From Poriferisphaera corsica (lineage in GTDB: Bacteria > Planctomycetota > Phycisphaerae > Phycisphaerales > Phycisphaeraceae): a DNA stretch of 64,000 nt. This document shows positions 53,754 to 62,361 of this stretch, in pieces. The notes beneath the pieces were generated by a model, which was not told the origin of the DNA, did not search any database, and saw nothing but the letters and a program-made list of their open reading frames with translations. Made by a program: the position numbers and the translations under genes. Where the stretch lies: assembly GCF_007747445.1 (NCBI RefSeq), contig NZ_CP036425.1, forward strand, positions 1,472,175-1,536,174. Reading direction: 5' to 3'. Position 1 is the first letter of the stretch; each line of letters starts with the position of its first letter.

Positions 53754-55031
53754 ATGAAACATGGACCAAACTTTATTGATGCTACACATTCGGTCGGCGA
53801 GATCACACGAATCAGGCGGAATGCTGTGATTCTGGTTGTTAGCGTTGTGATAGCGATTATTGTTTTCACGCTGTTTTATGCGATTCAACCTCGCGATAAC
53901 TCGAATGAAGTTCGTGATGAGGTTGTTTTGGATCAGCGTAATGAATCGAACAATAATGGTCTGCCTCATAGTATGTTTGATGTGTCGTACGATGATATGC
54001 CAAGTGCTAAAGCAGGCGAACCGGCAGATTTCAGTGGTATGGTTGCTGACGGGAATTTTAGTCCTGAGCAGATGAAAGAATACCAAGATGCTTTACAGGC
54101 TTTGAAGAAGCAGAAGCAAGAAACCAATGAGCAGCTTGCTGCGATGCGGCAATTGCAGGCACAGCTTCAGAATCAACAGATTGAGGAAGCGCGTAAGGCA
54201 TTGGACAGTCCAATTTCATATGTCAACTATGCTCTTCGTAAAAGTCGCCAATCGGATGGAACAGAGAAAGATACTGATAATACAGTTGATGGCTCATATC
54301 CAGATATTGGGAAGATGGTTTCTGATGCGACTAGCGCGATGGTTTCTGCTTCGCAAGGTATGAATGGGGGCAATCTCGGTACGCGTTCAGAGAGTCCTGA
54401 TGAAGCATTCATGCGCAATGGTGAGTTTGATACAGAAACTTATCAAGTCACGCATGTCACACCGGTGTTATCGAAGTTTGATCTTTCAGCTGGAACATTT
54501 ATACCTGGTGCTTTAATTACAGGTATAAATACAGATCTGCCAGGCGTTATTGTTGGGAAGATTACGCAAAATGTTTATGATAGTACGACTGGTAAATACT
54601 TACTGATACCACAAGGTACGAATGTTGTTGGCGAATATCAGAGCTTAATTGCGAATGGTCAGAGTCGCGCTTTAGTTGTATGGCATACACTGACGATGCC
54701 GAATGGTACTTCTATACCATTGGGTGGCGCTCCAGGTACGGATGCTAGCGGGTTTGCAGGTCTATCGGATCATACAGATTTCCATATTGATAGTATGATT
54801 GCGACAACTGCGATTACGACCGGCTTAGGCTTTTTGGCGAATAGTGTTTCTAGCAGTAGTGATGACGACATCAGTATTCTTGGTGACACATTAGCACAGG
54901 AATCTTTACAGCTTGGGCAATCGCTAATTGATCGAGCATTGGCTCATCAGCCAACCATAACGATTCGCCCTGGATGGACATTCAATATTGTGCTTAGAAA
55001 GAATGTTTCATTAGCCCCTTATAAGTCATAG
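53754..55031 (+). CDS. trbI: TrbI/VirB10-type core protein
   Basis: A 425-residue protein. Cytoplasmic start, one membrane span (about 24-46), then a linker with a coiled-coil (DALQALKKQKQETNEQL, MRQLQAQLQNQQIEEAR). The C-terminal VirB10 beta-barrel follows (LSAGTFIPGALITGINTDLPG, LLIPQGTNVVGEYQS, RALVVWHTLTMPNGTSIPLGG, TIRPGWTFNIVLRKN). It spans both membranes. ATG 53754 preferred over TTG 53745. Ended by the hairpin at 55040-55071. Confidence 0.92.
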   Translation: MKHGPNFIDATHSVGEITRIRRNAVILVVSVVIAIIVFTLFYAIQPRDNSNEVRDEVVLDQRNESNNNGLPHSMFDVSYDDMPSAKAGEPADFSGMVADGNFSPEQMKEYQDALQALKKQKQETNEQLAAMRQLQAQLQNQQIEEARKALDSPISYVNYALRKSRQSDGTEKDTDNTVDGSYPDIGKMVSDATSAMVSASQGMNGGNLGTRSESPDEAFMRNGEFDTETYQVTHVTPVLSKFDLSAGTFIPGALITGINTDLPGVIVGKITQNVYDSTTGKYLLIPQGTNVVGEYQSLIANGQSRALVVWHTLTMPNGTSIPLGGAPGTDASGFAGLSDHTDFHIDSMIATTAITTGLGFLANSVSSSSDDDISILGDTLAQESLQLGQSLIDRALAHQPTITIRPGWTFNIVLRKNVSLAPYKS

Positions 55032-55039
55032 TTTATTCG

Positions 55040-55071
55040 AAAGTACTTGCAGAGATGTGAGTACTTTTTTT
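55040..55071 (+). terminator. Intrinsic terminator after trbI
   Basis: AAAGTACT (55040-55047) pairs with AGTACTTT (55060-55067) around a 12-nt loop and runs into a seven-T tract (55065-55071). It covers the GTG at 55057 that could otherwise start the next gene. Confidence 0.75.
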
Positions 55072-55086
55072 ACACAGGTATTCAGT

Positions 55087-55647
55087 ATGTGTTTGCGGAC
55101 CAAGCAATGTATTCAACGGATTTTACATACCGTCTGTCTATGGATGGGTATGCTGATTTGCTGCTTGATAATCTTTGGTTCAATTATGTCATATTTTCAG
55201 ATTAGTTATAGCTATACAGGCAGCTTGCCATGCGGAATCTATCGAGGTATTACGGGCCAAATTAAACGGGGATCTTATGTCAGTTTTGATCCAAAATTAA
55301 ATGATCGAATAGAATGTTTTCTCAATCAGTATGCTAAAAGGGGGGCAAGCAAAATTTGGATGAAAAAAGTGGTCGGTATGCCTGGCGATCTCATCAACAT
55401 TGATGAGATGAATCGTGTGACGGTTAATGGGCAAGGACTTGATGGTTCGAATTGGTTTCCCATCGTTTCGAGGAGCGGTATACCGATGGTGACTATGCCA
55501 CATTATCCCATTAGATTAGGTGATCATGAAGTCTTCGTGTTGGGTACAGATCCGAAGTCACTAGATTCGCGGTTTTTTGGACCAGTACCACTCGCGATTA
55601 TTACCGAGATCAACGAGCCTCTATTTGTGTTTAGTTCTGAGAAGTAG
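55087..55647 (+). CDS. traF: TraF-type S26 signal peptidase (conjugative pilin peptidase)
   Basis: A 186-residue membrane-anchored Ser-Lys peptidase. One span (about 20-38), nucleophile Ser in YTGSLPCGIYR, general base Lys in WMKKVVGMPGD, then the box GDHEVFVLGTDPKSLDSRFFGP. In RP4 the homologous TraF cyclises the TrbC pilin. ATG 55087 starts downstream of the terminator; GTG 55057 lies inside the hairpin and is unlikely. It follows trbI closely, so it is either reached by read-through or has its own promoter. Confidence 0.88.
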   Translation: MCLRTKQCIQRILHTVCLWMGMLICCLIIFGSIMSYFQISYSYTGSLPCGIYRGITGQIKRGSYVSFDPKLNDRIECFLNQYAKRGASKIWMKKVVGMPGDLINIDEMNRVTVNGQGLDGSNWFPIVSRSGIPMVTMPHYPIRLGDHEVFVLGTDPKSLDSRFFGPVPLAIITEINEPLFVFSSEK

Positions 55648-55992
55648 CGTACTGACCAATCTGCATTTGATAAATTTATATTGATATACAGATTTTAATT
55701 TAAGCAGATAGCATATATCTATGATCGCTTAGACTGGATTTTGACTGCGTAGAAGCATTCTATTCACGATATTTCCTTTCTTTGGTATGGTGTGAGTTTA
55801 CATCTCTAGCACGAATCTTGCGGGATGCTCAAAATTGGAGTGTGGATATGTGCTTTGTAATCGACTAAGTCTGTTCGAACAAAACTTGAAAAGACAATGT
55901 TGTCTGATATACTTCGCAGCGTCAACTCCACCCCTAGCCGGTTTTCTCATGCTTTGTTTGTGTTGGGGACAGCCGGCCTTAAGAGCATAACA
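55648..55992. other. Intergenic region, nothing recognised
   Basis: About 345 AT-rich bases between traF and the acetate-type transporter. A frame extending the transporter N-terminus to 55897 has no family resemblance and is treated as leader. No terminator with a clear stem follows traF. Confidence 0.45.
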
Positions 55993-56619
55993 ATGAGTGA
56001 TTCAGTGAAAGTCGGTAATCCGGCTGTGGTCGGTCTAGCAGGATTTGGCCTGACAACCTTACTTCTTCAAGTTCATAACCTCGGGCTTTGCTCGATCGGA
56101 CCAGTTTTGGCGATGGGCCTGATCTTTGGTGGGCTTGCGCAGATGATTGCTGGCTTTCAAGAGCAGAAAATCGGAAATAATTTTGGTTTCTCGGCTTTTG
56201 TTGCTTACGGGTCATTTTGGATTGGTCTAGGTATTATCTGGATTCTTAATAGTCTCGGTATTTACGAATCCAGCAAAACAGACGTTGGTTGGTTCCTTGT
56301 CGCATGGACCGGTTACACGACAATCTTGTGGATTGCATCGATGTGGATACACAAAGCAATGTTCAGTACTTTCACGTTGCTGATTGCTGGCTTTATACTT
56401 TTGGATCTTGGGCATTTTGGTCCGGCGATCTTTAATACAATTGCTTGTTATGTCTTGATCCTCTGTGCATTAAATGCTTGGTATATGATGGCGGGGATCA
56501 TCATCAACGACCTTGCTGGTAGAACAGTGCTACCAATGGGTACACCAGTGATCTCTGCTGGACCAGCACCAGCTTCCAGTCAACCTGCGACACCAGACAT
56601 GGTTCCAGCCAACGCCTAG
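55993..56619 (+). CDS. Acetate/succinate transporter (GPR1/FUN34/SatP family)
   Basis: A 208-residue membrane protein with six spans. It starts with the family signature VGNPAVVGLAGFGLTT (residues 6-21) and has NNFGFSAFVAYGSFWIGLG, including the conserved polar gate region. SatP homologues form acetate or succinate channels/transporters. A short Pro/Ala-rich tail closes the protein. ATG 55993 matches the family N-terminus, with AAGAG 7 bases before it. Confidence 0.88.
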   Translation: MSDSVKVGNPAVVGLAGFGLTTLLLQVHNLGLCSIGPVLAMGLIFGGLAQMIAGFQEQKIGNNFGFSAFVAYGSFWIGLGIIWILNSLGIYESSKTDVGWFLVAWTGYTTILWIASMWIHKAMFSTFTLLIAGFILLDLGHFGPAIFNTIACYVLILCALNAWYMMAGIIINDLAGRTVLPMGTPVISAGPAPASSQPATPDMVPANA

Positions 56620-56719
56620 GTTGTATATACTCAGCAGGTTAACTAACGCGTTAAATCAGAGTAGATATCAATTGCATCTTAGGGTTGTGAAGGTTGGCGT
56701 AAATATGCTTATCATGAAA

Positions 56720-57686
56720 ACTATACGCTATCTTCGATGTACCAATTACCAGTAGCATGAGACCGGTCTCAAAATAGATCAGAGGTTTGTTCCAATTGCG
56801 TTGGTCGTGTTAGTTAGGTGCTAATGAATTTCTCACATCGCCCATATGCTCGGGAAGATGTTCTGATTTAAGATGAAGCTTACCCATTATTTTAGCTATC
56901 ATCTCGCGAGTTCATTGACCTTGATACGTATTTCACAAGCAATGTTGTGGACTTGGCCGCCAGTCTTCTTTTCAGAACGAGCAGCTAATATATTTGCGTG
57001 AACAGCATTATTGATAGGGATGAAATCGTGTGACTACTCGCCATCACCTTAGATTTTTGATGTTTCATTAGCGATCAATGATTTTGCAAATGTAACGATT
57101 ACTGCAGTATCGGCGGAGTTCACATTCTGACGTGGACCAAAGGTATTGAAGTAGCGAAGAGAAACGGTATTCAAGTTATATGAATCCGCATCAGCACGCA
57201 TCAAAGCCTCATATATGTGACCTTATTGGTTGGATAAGGTGACTTAGCTAAAACGGGCATCGTTTCGATTTTAGGTAAAGTTTCGGAATCACTGTATGCA
57301 GCTAAAGATGCAGAAAATGTTATACGTTGAACGCCAGCGCGGCGTACAAGCTCAAGAATATTGATGGTGCCAGTTGTGTTAAAGGTGGGATAAACGATGG
57401 GCTACACTTGGTTCTTGTACAGAACCAAGTGTAGCTTGATGAAAGATAAAGCGGTATCCATTAATAAATGCTCGCACTGCTCTTTCATCTAAGATAGTCG
57501 CTTCAATAAATATTAATTTGTCCTCAGCTTGATCTTTAAATGTGTCAAAATTGGTTATATCACCACCAGATAGATCGTCTATAACAACTACGACTGAATC
57601 GAAGTCAATCAGCGCTTGGGTCAGGTATGAATCAATGAATCCAGCCCACCTGTAACACAAACTTTTGTTCTTTCAAAAATTGCCAT
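56720..57686 (-). pseudogene. Decayed NAD-dependent sugar epimerase/dehydratase (SDR) gene
   Basis: Read on the minus strand the region translates in pieces to a complete extended-SDR protein. In order: MAIFERTKVCVTGG then, after a frameshift, AGFIDSYLTQALI, VVVVIDDLSGGDITNF, VRAFINGYRFIFHQATLGSV; after another shift, NTTGTINILELVRRAGVQRI, SLAAYSDSETLPKIETMP, SPYPTNK (the YxxxK site); then NLNTVSLRYFNTFGPRQNV, a stop, GDGE-stop-SHDF, NNAVHANILAA, GDVRNSLAPN-stop, and finally IYFETGLM. There are at least three frameshifts and several stops. The original product was similar to UDP-glucose/UDP-N-acetylglucosamine 4-epimerase-type enzymes. The catalytic Lys is kept but the first glycine motif is broken. 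Confidence 0.88.
57401..57435. repeat. 15-bp perfect inverted repeat inside the pseudogene
   Basis: GCTACACTTGGTTCT (57401-57415) and AGAACCAAGTGTAGC (57421-57435) are exact reverse complements around TGTAC. It falls where intact relatives encode HQAALGSVP-RSVAHP, and adds about one codon there. It has no T-run and does not look like a terminator. Confidence 0.75.
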
Positions 57687-57778
57687 AATATTCACGTAAG
57701 TTAGTCAAAGCCATATTATCATTACCTAATATTATTTATCATGAACCAATTGAACGTCTATATTGATTCGTTTAATAC

Positions 57779-59305
57779 CTAAATTTTTTCTATACTTCTA
57801 AATTGTGAGGAAAGTGCTTGATAAAGTTTTGTATATTGATTGTGATAACGCGCATATAAAACTGATCTATCACTAGATGGGTTGAGCTTTTCTTTTTCGA
57901 TTACAATAGCTTTGCAAGCAGTTTGAATATCTGGCCAAATGTCTGCGCCGACTCCAGCAAGAATCACGGCTCCATATGCAGGACCTTCACTTGTGTTTAT
58001 CGTTGTAACTGGGGAATTATAAATATCAGCTTGGATTTGTCGCCATAAATTACTTTTTGCCCCACCACCAGTTAGTCGAATGATCTCTGTAGAAATATCC
58101 ATATTACGTAAGATTTGAAGCATATCATTCATGCCGAACGTGACACCTTCCAGTAGAGAACGAATCATGTGTGCTCTCGTGTGCCGTTGCGTTAAACCAA
58201 TCCAACACCCACGTGCATCAGGATCCATGTGTGGACAGCGTTCGCCTGCGAGATATGGAAGAAAGAAAAGACCTTCGCTGCCGGGTTGTATTTTACATGC
58301 CTCTTCAATTAATAGTGTGTAAATACTTTGATTGAGCGTCTTTGATTGCTCGAATTCGAAAGTTGCCAACTGGTTGCGAAACCATTGGAATGCACCACCC
58401 GCTGAAAGCATGCATCCAAATATACACCATTCACCATCAACTGCGGAGCACATGGTATGAACACGACCATGTGGATCTACTTCAGGTACTTCAGAGTGAG
58501 CATACATCACACCTGATGTTCCTATAGAGGAACAAAGATGCCCATGCTGGACAACACCATTCCCAACCGCAGCGGCTGCATTATCTGCAGCACCGCCTAC
58601 AACTGATATACCTGATTGAAGACCAAGTTCTTTTGCACCAGTATCGGATAGTTCAGCTGTAACAACATGTGATTCCGCACAATCTGGGAACAATGAGGGA
58701 TCTAGGTGAAGTTTACGCATGAATGCGTGATCCCATTTTCGATTATTAACATCAAAAAGAAGCGTGCCTGAGGCATCTGAAACTTCTGTGGCGTAAGTGC
58801 CGGTCATGCGCAATCGAATATAGTCTTTCGGCAGAAGTATCTTTGCGGTTTGCTCAAAAAGATCGGGTTTATGTTTACGAAACCAAAGAATTTTTGGAGC
58901 GGTAAATCCTGGTAGAGCAGGATTTCCAACAGCTTGAATTAGTTTCTTTTTTGATCCAGCGATGGATTCAATCATGTCACATTCTGTAACAGTTCGTTGA
59001 TCATTCCAGAGAATGGCGGGATGTAGGACTTCATGATTTTTGTTCAGAAAAACCGAGCCATGCATTTGGCCTGATAATCCAATTGCAAGAATCGATTCAG
59101 GAGAGATTGAAGCTTTATGCATGACTGAACGAACAGATTGACAAGTAGAATTCCACCAGTCGTGTGGGTTTTGCTCACTAAAACCGGGCCTTGGCATTGA
59201 GATTGGATGTGTTGCAGTAGCCGTTGCGAGTATATTGCCATCGGTTGTACTAATAAGCGATTTTGTACTGGAAGTACCAATATCAATTCCTAATAAATGT
59301 GCCAT
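57779..59305 (-). CDS. xylB: Xylulokinase
   Basis: A 508-residue FGGY kinase making D-xylulose-5-phosphate. HLLGIDIGTSSTKSLI opens the first ATPase lobe; LSGQMHGSVFL and ILWNDQRT form the substrate site; VGGAADNAAAAVGNG holds the catalytic Asp; CSSIGTSGVMYAHS binds phosphate; LTGGGAKSNLWRQ is in the second lobe. ATG 59305 with AGG at 6 bases is preferred over the start at 59335. Last gene of the lyxose-type operon, 118 bases after the isomerase. Confidence 0.94.
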   Translation of the reverse strand: MAHLLGIDIGTSSTKSLISTTDGNILATATATHPISMPRPGFSEQNPHDWWNSTCQSVRSVMHKASISPESILAIGLSGQMHGSVFLNKNHEVLHPAILWNDQRTVTECDMIESIAGSKKKLIQAVGNPALPGFTAPKILWFRKHKPDLFEQTAKILLPKDYIRLRMTGTYATEVSDASGTLLFDVNNRKWDHAFMRKLHLDPSLFPDCAESHVVTAELSDTGAKELGLQSGISVVGGAADNAAAAVGNGVVQHGHLCSSIGTSGVMYAHSEVPEVDPHGRVHTMCSAVDGEWCIFGCMLSAGGAFQWFRNQLATFEFEQSKTLNQSIYTLLIEEACKIQPGSEGLFFLPYLAGERCPHMDPDARGCWIGLTQRHTRAHMIRSLLEGVTFGMNDMLQILRNMDISTEIIRLTGGGAKSNLWRQIQADIYNSPVTTINTSEGPAYGAVILAGVGADIWPDIQTACKAIVIEKEKLNPSSDRSVLYARYHNQYTKLYQALSSQFRSIEKI

Positions 59306-59358
59306 GATCGACCTATAGTTGTAGTCTGATTTCAACTAACTGTTACATTCATAAATAC

Positions 59359-59393
59359 AAGTCGCTGCATAAATCACTATTACGCAGCGGCTT
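59359..59393 (-). terminator. Weak hairpin between the isomerase and xylB
   Basis: AAGTCGCTGC (59359-59368) pairs with GCAGCGGCTT (59384-59393) with one G-T wobble and a 15-nt loop. On the minus strand only scattered T residues follow, so it may attenuate rather than end transcription. Confidence 0.4.
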
Positions 59394-59423
59394 GAATAAA
59401 AATAATACACATAACATTATTAA

Positions 59424-60122
59424 CTAACACTTGTTTGCGGGGTATTCATGACACAGATAGCGTGTTGCAATCGTATCTTCTTCAATTTGAGGAAATCTTT
59501 CAGCAGGCTCTAAGAAGAAGTTATCATGCCAGTCATCACATACACTGGATACTTCACTGCTAACAGTGAGACCAGTTCCTTCTTCTCCCCAGAATTGATG
59601 AATCGTGCGTGGCATAATACATACACTCATGCCGGGTTTAAGCCGAATAATCTCTCCTGCTTCGATAATGCGTGCGACGCCATCAACTTTAACTGTAAGT
59701 GGTTTATCACTTGGCGTATTGTCTGGATTGACGCCACGTAATTGCACACAAATATTGCCTCCGGCGAGACAACAGATGTCTTCCATCTTGGCTTGATGAA
59801 AATGCGCCGGAGCGCGTTGTAACTCAGGATCAAACAAGTATTTTTGAGAATAAACTTTCTCATACCCCAACTTCTTTGTCGTGCCATTACGTAATGTGAA
59901 TAGAACGCGTCCGATCTCATTAAAGTGCTTAGAGCCAAAGTCTGTAACATCCCAACCCAGCATGCAATCACGAATTTCATCAAATGCCTGGTCACTAGCA
60001 CGGTTCTTCCAATCCTCTTTAGACCAGTATGCCCAGTCGGGTAGTGCAAGTCGAAAATGCTGAAAAGCATCGATTGCTTGTTCAATACTTGATTCAATAA
60101 CAGTACGAGATAGTTCTGGCAT
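59424..60122 (-). CDS. D-lyxose isomerase family protein
   Basis: A 232-residue cupin-fold aldose-ketose isomerase. Metal ligands are visible as His107 and His109 in APAHFHQAK, Glu114 in KMEDI, and His175 in PRTIHQFWG. GYEKVYSQKYLFDP and LKPGMSVCIMP are typical of D-lyxose/D-mannose isomerases. It converts D-lyxose to D-xylulose, the substrate of the xylulokinase encoded next. ATG 60122, 27 bases after the preceding gene. Activity on D-mannose is the alternative. Confidence 0.87.
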   Translation of the reverse strand: MPELSRTVIESSIEQAIDAFQHFRLALPDWAYWSKEDWKNRASDQAFDEIRDCMLGWDVTDFGSKHFNEIGRVLFTLRNGTTKKLGYEKVYSQKYLFDPELQRAPAHFHQAKMEDICCLAGGNICVQLRGVNPDNTPSDKPLTVKVDGVARIIEAGEIIRLKPGMSVCIMPRTIHQFWGEEGTGLTVSSEVSSVCDDWHDNFFLEPAERFPQIEEDTIATRYLCHEYPANKC

Positions 60123-60149
60123 AGATATTTTACCCTGTTAAATGTGTAA

Positions 60150-61574
60150 TTATGATGGGTCGGTGTCCCAAAGACTTTTCAGACGAACAAAGTCGCCGCG
60201 GATTGCATAAACTTCACCAGTGGTGATTTTTAACTCTAGTTGGCGACGTTTGCCATTACAAGCTTGCCCAAAGTGCTTACCATTCCAATTTGGTGACCAA
60301 AATAAATCATCTCCTTGAAAGGGAACGCAATCATCGAATGTAAAACCATCAAGTGGATTACTGTCTTCATCAAGCAGTTGCGCACGAACCTCTCCCCAAG
60401 GGCATCGTATATTGATACGTAGATCATCGCCTGTGATATAGAACGCACGGGTACGCATGCGGCCATCACCTGCATGAGTTTTTAGATACATAAACCCGTC
60501 CAGCCGCATATCATGAAGCATTAATGCTGCGTCAGTAAGTTCTTGATTTTGGAAATGCTCGGCTTTAGATCCGCCAGAGTAAAAGTGAATTCGATTTTCA
60601 GGTGTGACGAGCATCGATCCAGTGTAAACGCAACCGCCACCATGCTCGCCAAGTTCATTACGGGGAATGAATGCTCTGCGGTACGTACGATTAAAACGCA
60701 AACCATCATAGCTATAGCAAAGCTCAGCATCGATGCCGCCATTGGGGAGATTGTTTGATGCGGGATCGCAGAAGATACGCCACAACAAACCAATATACAT
60801 ATCCTCGTAAGGAAAAACAGGCATACCATAGAATCCAACGAGCGGCGGGTCTTGTGGATCAGGATGCATCACTAATTCAGGTCGAGTAAATTCGGTGAAG
60901 TCTTTTGTATGGAAGAAAAAGACACGTCGATCACCTGCATACTGACGAACGTTGAATGTATAGTGCTGAAATTCTTGATTATAAAACACACTCGTGGGTG
61001 TATCAGTTGCTTTTTGGTCATAGAAAACATGTGCAATGGTCCAGTTTTTTCCATCAGGCGAAGTGACCAAGCCACGACATCCCTGATGTAATGCACCGTT
61101 TGTTTCTTTCCAATCAGATGGTTCATAGTTAATCAAGAGTTTGAATCGTCGGTTTGGATCCGGATCGTGTGGATCATAGGTTGCAGGACCACCTTCAACG
61201 CCGTTGTTCAAACCGAATACCTGATTTGGTGTGCGTACGGAACCTTCGAATGAAACCGCGTCTCGAAGATCAGGCTTTTTCCAGTGAATACCATCTTCTG
61301 ATTCAGCATAACAAACGATTGGTGCTCGAGGTGATACCTTACTATCCGTGCCAGATGGTGTTCTAATTGTACCGTGCTCAGGATGTGATGGTGCGGCACC
61401 ATATAGACCGATGTATTTACCATCATGGTAGGCGACAAGAGGAAAATCCCACGTGCCTTCACATAAAGGATCTTCTAACGTACCTTCTGGGACATAGCGA
61501 GGTTGCCCCATTTCACGTTCAAGATTCTCACGTGCGATCAATGCCCAATCATCAAAAAAATTAATATATCCCAT
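60150..61574 (-). CDS. Five-bladed beta-propeller protein, glycoside-hydrolase-like, function unknown
   Basis: A 474-residue cytoplasmic protein whose repeats (CYAESEDGIHWKKPDL, LVTSPDGKNWTIAHVF, CYSYDGLRFNRTY) are the 'S-x-DG-x-x-W' blades of GH32/43/68-type propellers. RRFKLLINY and PPLVGFYGMPVFPYEDMYIGLLWR are similar to planctomycete 'hypothetical glycosyl hydrolase' proteins. The catalytic acids cannot be fixed by eye. ATG 61574 (MGYINFFDDW) with AAGGA upstream is chosen over TTG 61583. Its place in a lyxose operon suggests release of lyxose or another pentose from a glycoside. Confidence 0.75.
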   Translation of the reverse strand: MGYINFFDDWALIARENLEREMGQPRYVPEGTLEDPLCEGTWDFPLVAYHDGKYIGLYGAAPSHPEHGTIRTPSGTDSKVSPRAPIVCYAESEDGIHWKKPDLRDAVSFEGSVRTPNQVFGLNNGVEGGPATYDPHDPDPNRRFKLLINYEPSDWKETNGALHQGCRGLVTSPDGKNWTIAHVFYDQKATDTPTSVFYNQEFQHYTFNVRQYAGDRRVFFFHTKDFTEFTRPELVMHPDPQDPPLVGFYGMPVFPYEDMYIGLLWRIFCDPASNNLPNGGIDAELCYSYDGLRFNRTYRRAFIPRNELGEHGGGCVYTGSMLVTPENRIHFYSGGSKAEHFQNQELTDAALMLHDMRLDGFMYLKTHAGDGRMRTRAFYITGDDLRINIRCPWGEVRAQLLDEDSNPLDGFTFDDCVPFQGDDLFWSPNWNGKHFGQACNGKRRQLELKITTGEVYAIRGDFVRLKSLWDTDPS

Positions 61575-61605
61575 AGAAAACAAATCCTTCTTCCTGATAA
61601 GTTAC

Positions 61606-62361
61606 TTAATACGCGTCTTGTAACAGCTCATCCAGATTTGCATACTCAGCATGTAGATGGAAATTGGTTTGGGTTAAGCCAGGTGAACTGCTAAGCTCGC
61701 GATGATCTTTATCAATTATTTTTTTGTAGTTTTGGCGTGCGATAAGCACGTACCATGAACGGTCTAAAGGTAAAGTGTCCCCCATCACCCCAAAATCTTT
61801 GACGGAAAAATAGACGGTACCAGACCAACCTTCATCTATATCAGACGAATCATTTAGTGTGCCGTGGAGTTTGACATCAACACGAGGCCATATACGTAAG
61901 CTAGGCTGATCTTCATCGCCTCGATGATGCTGCTTCGTCCACAGCAGAGATGATCGGTAACTGCGTGGCGTTACAAAAATTTCCCAATAGTGTTTACGTT
62001 GTGGCGATTGAAGAAAGATTTCTAACACATCGCCAAGTTTATAATGGGGCAACTGATCAGACTCACCTTTTGCAAGTAAATCAGAATCTACGAAGTAGAA
62101 TCGCAATTCAAGTTCATCTGTGGCTTGATTATACGACCATCTATACCAGCCACCCTCGTGCGGTGTTGATGATTGATTATCAAGTCGGTCCGCAGGTAAT
62201 TTCAATTCATTTGCATATTGTGTATCTAGCAGTGTGTGTGTATTCGAGTGGTTTTTTGTTTTTGAAACTGGTGAGCATCCTGACAATAATCCACATAGTA
62301 CAATAGTAACTGAAGTGCAATAAAGGCATATTCTAAAATGTAGTTTCTGTTTAATGAGCAT
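61606..62361 (-). CDS. Lipoprotein with CBM9-like carbohydrate-binding domain
   Basis: A 251-residue lipoprotein; signal peptide ends CGLLSGC, lipobox Cys about residue 30. The mature part resembles CBM9-type beta-sandwiches found in sugar-utilisation proteins (LELRFYFVDSDLLA, KLGDVLEIFLQS, YWEIFVTPRSYRSSLLW, GWSGTVYFSVKDFG). It probably binds carbohydrate outside the inner membrane. ATG at 62361 overlaps the symporter TGA by one base (TGATG), so translation is coupled; a GTG directly upstream is the alternative. Confidence 0.8.
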   Translation of the reverse strand: MLIKQKLHFRICLYCTSVTIVLCGLLSGCSPVSKTKNHSNTHTLLDTQYANELKLPADRLDNQSSTPHEGGWYRWSYNQATDELELRFYFVDSDLLAKGESDQLPHYKLGDVLEIFLQSPQRKHYWEIFVTPRSYRSSLLWTKQHHRGDEDQPSLRIWPRVDVKLHGTLNDSSDIDEGWSGTVYFSVKDFGVMGDTLPLDRSWYVLIARQNYKKIIDKDHRELSSSPGLTQTNFHLHAEYANLDELLQDAY

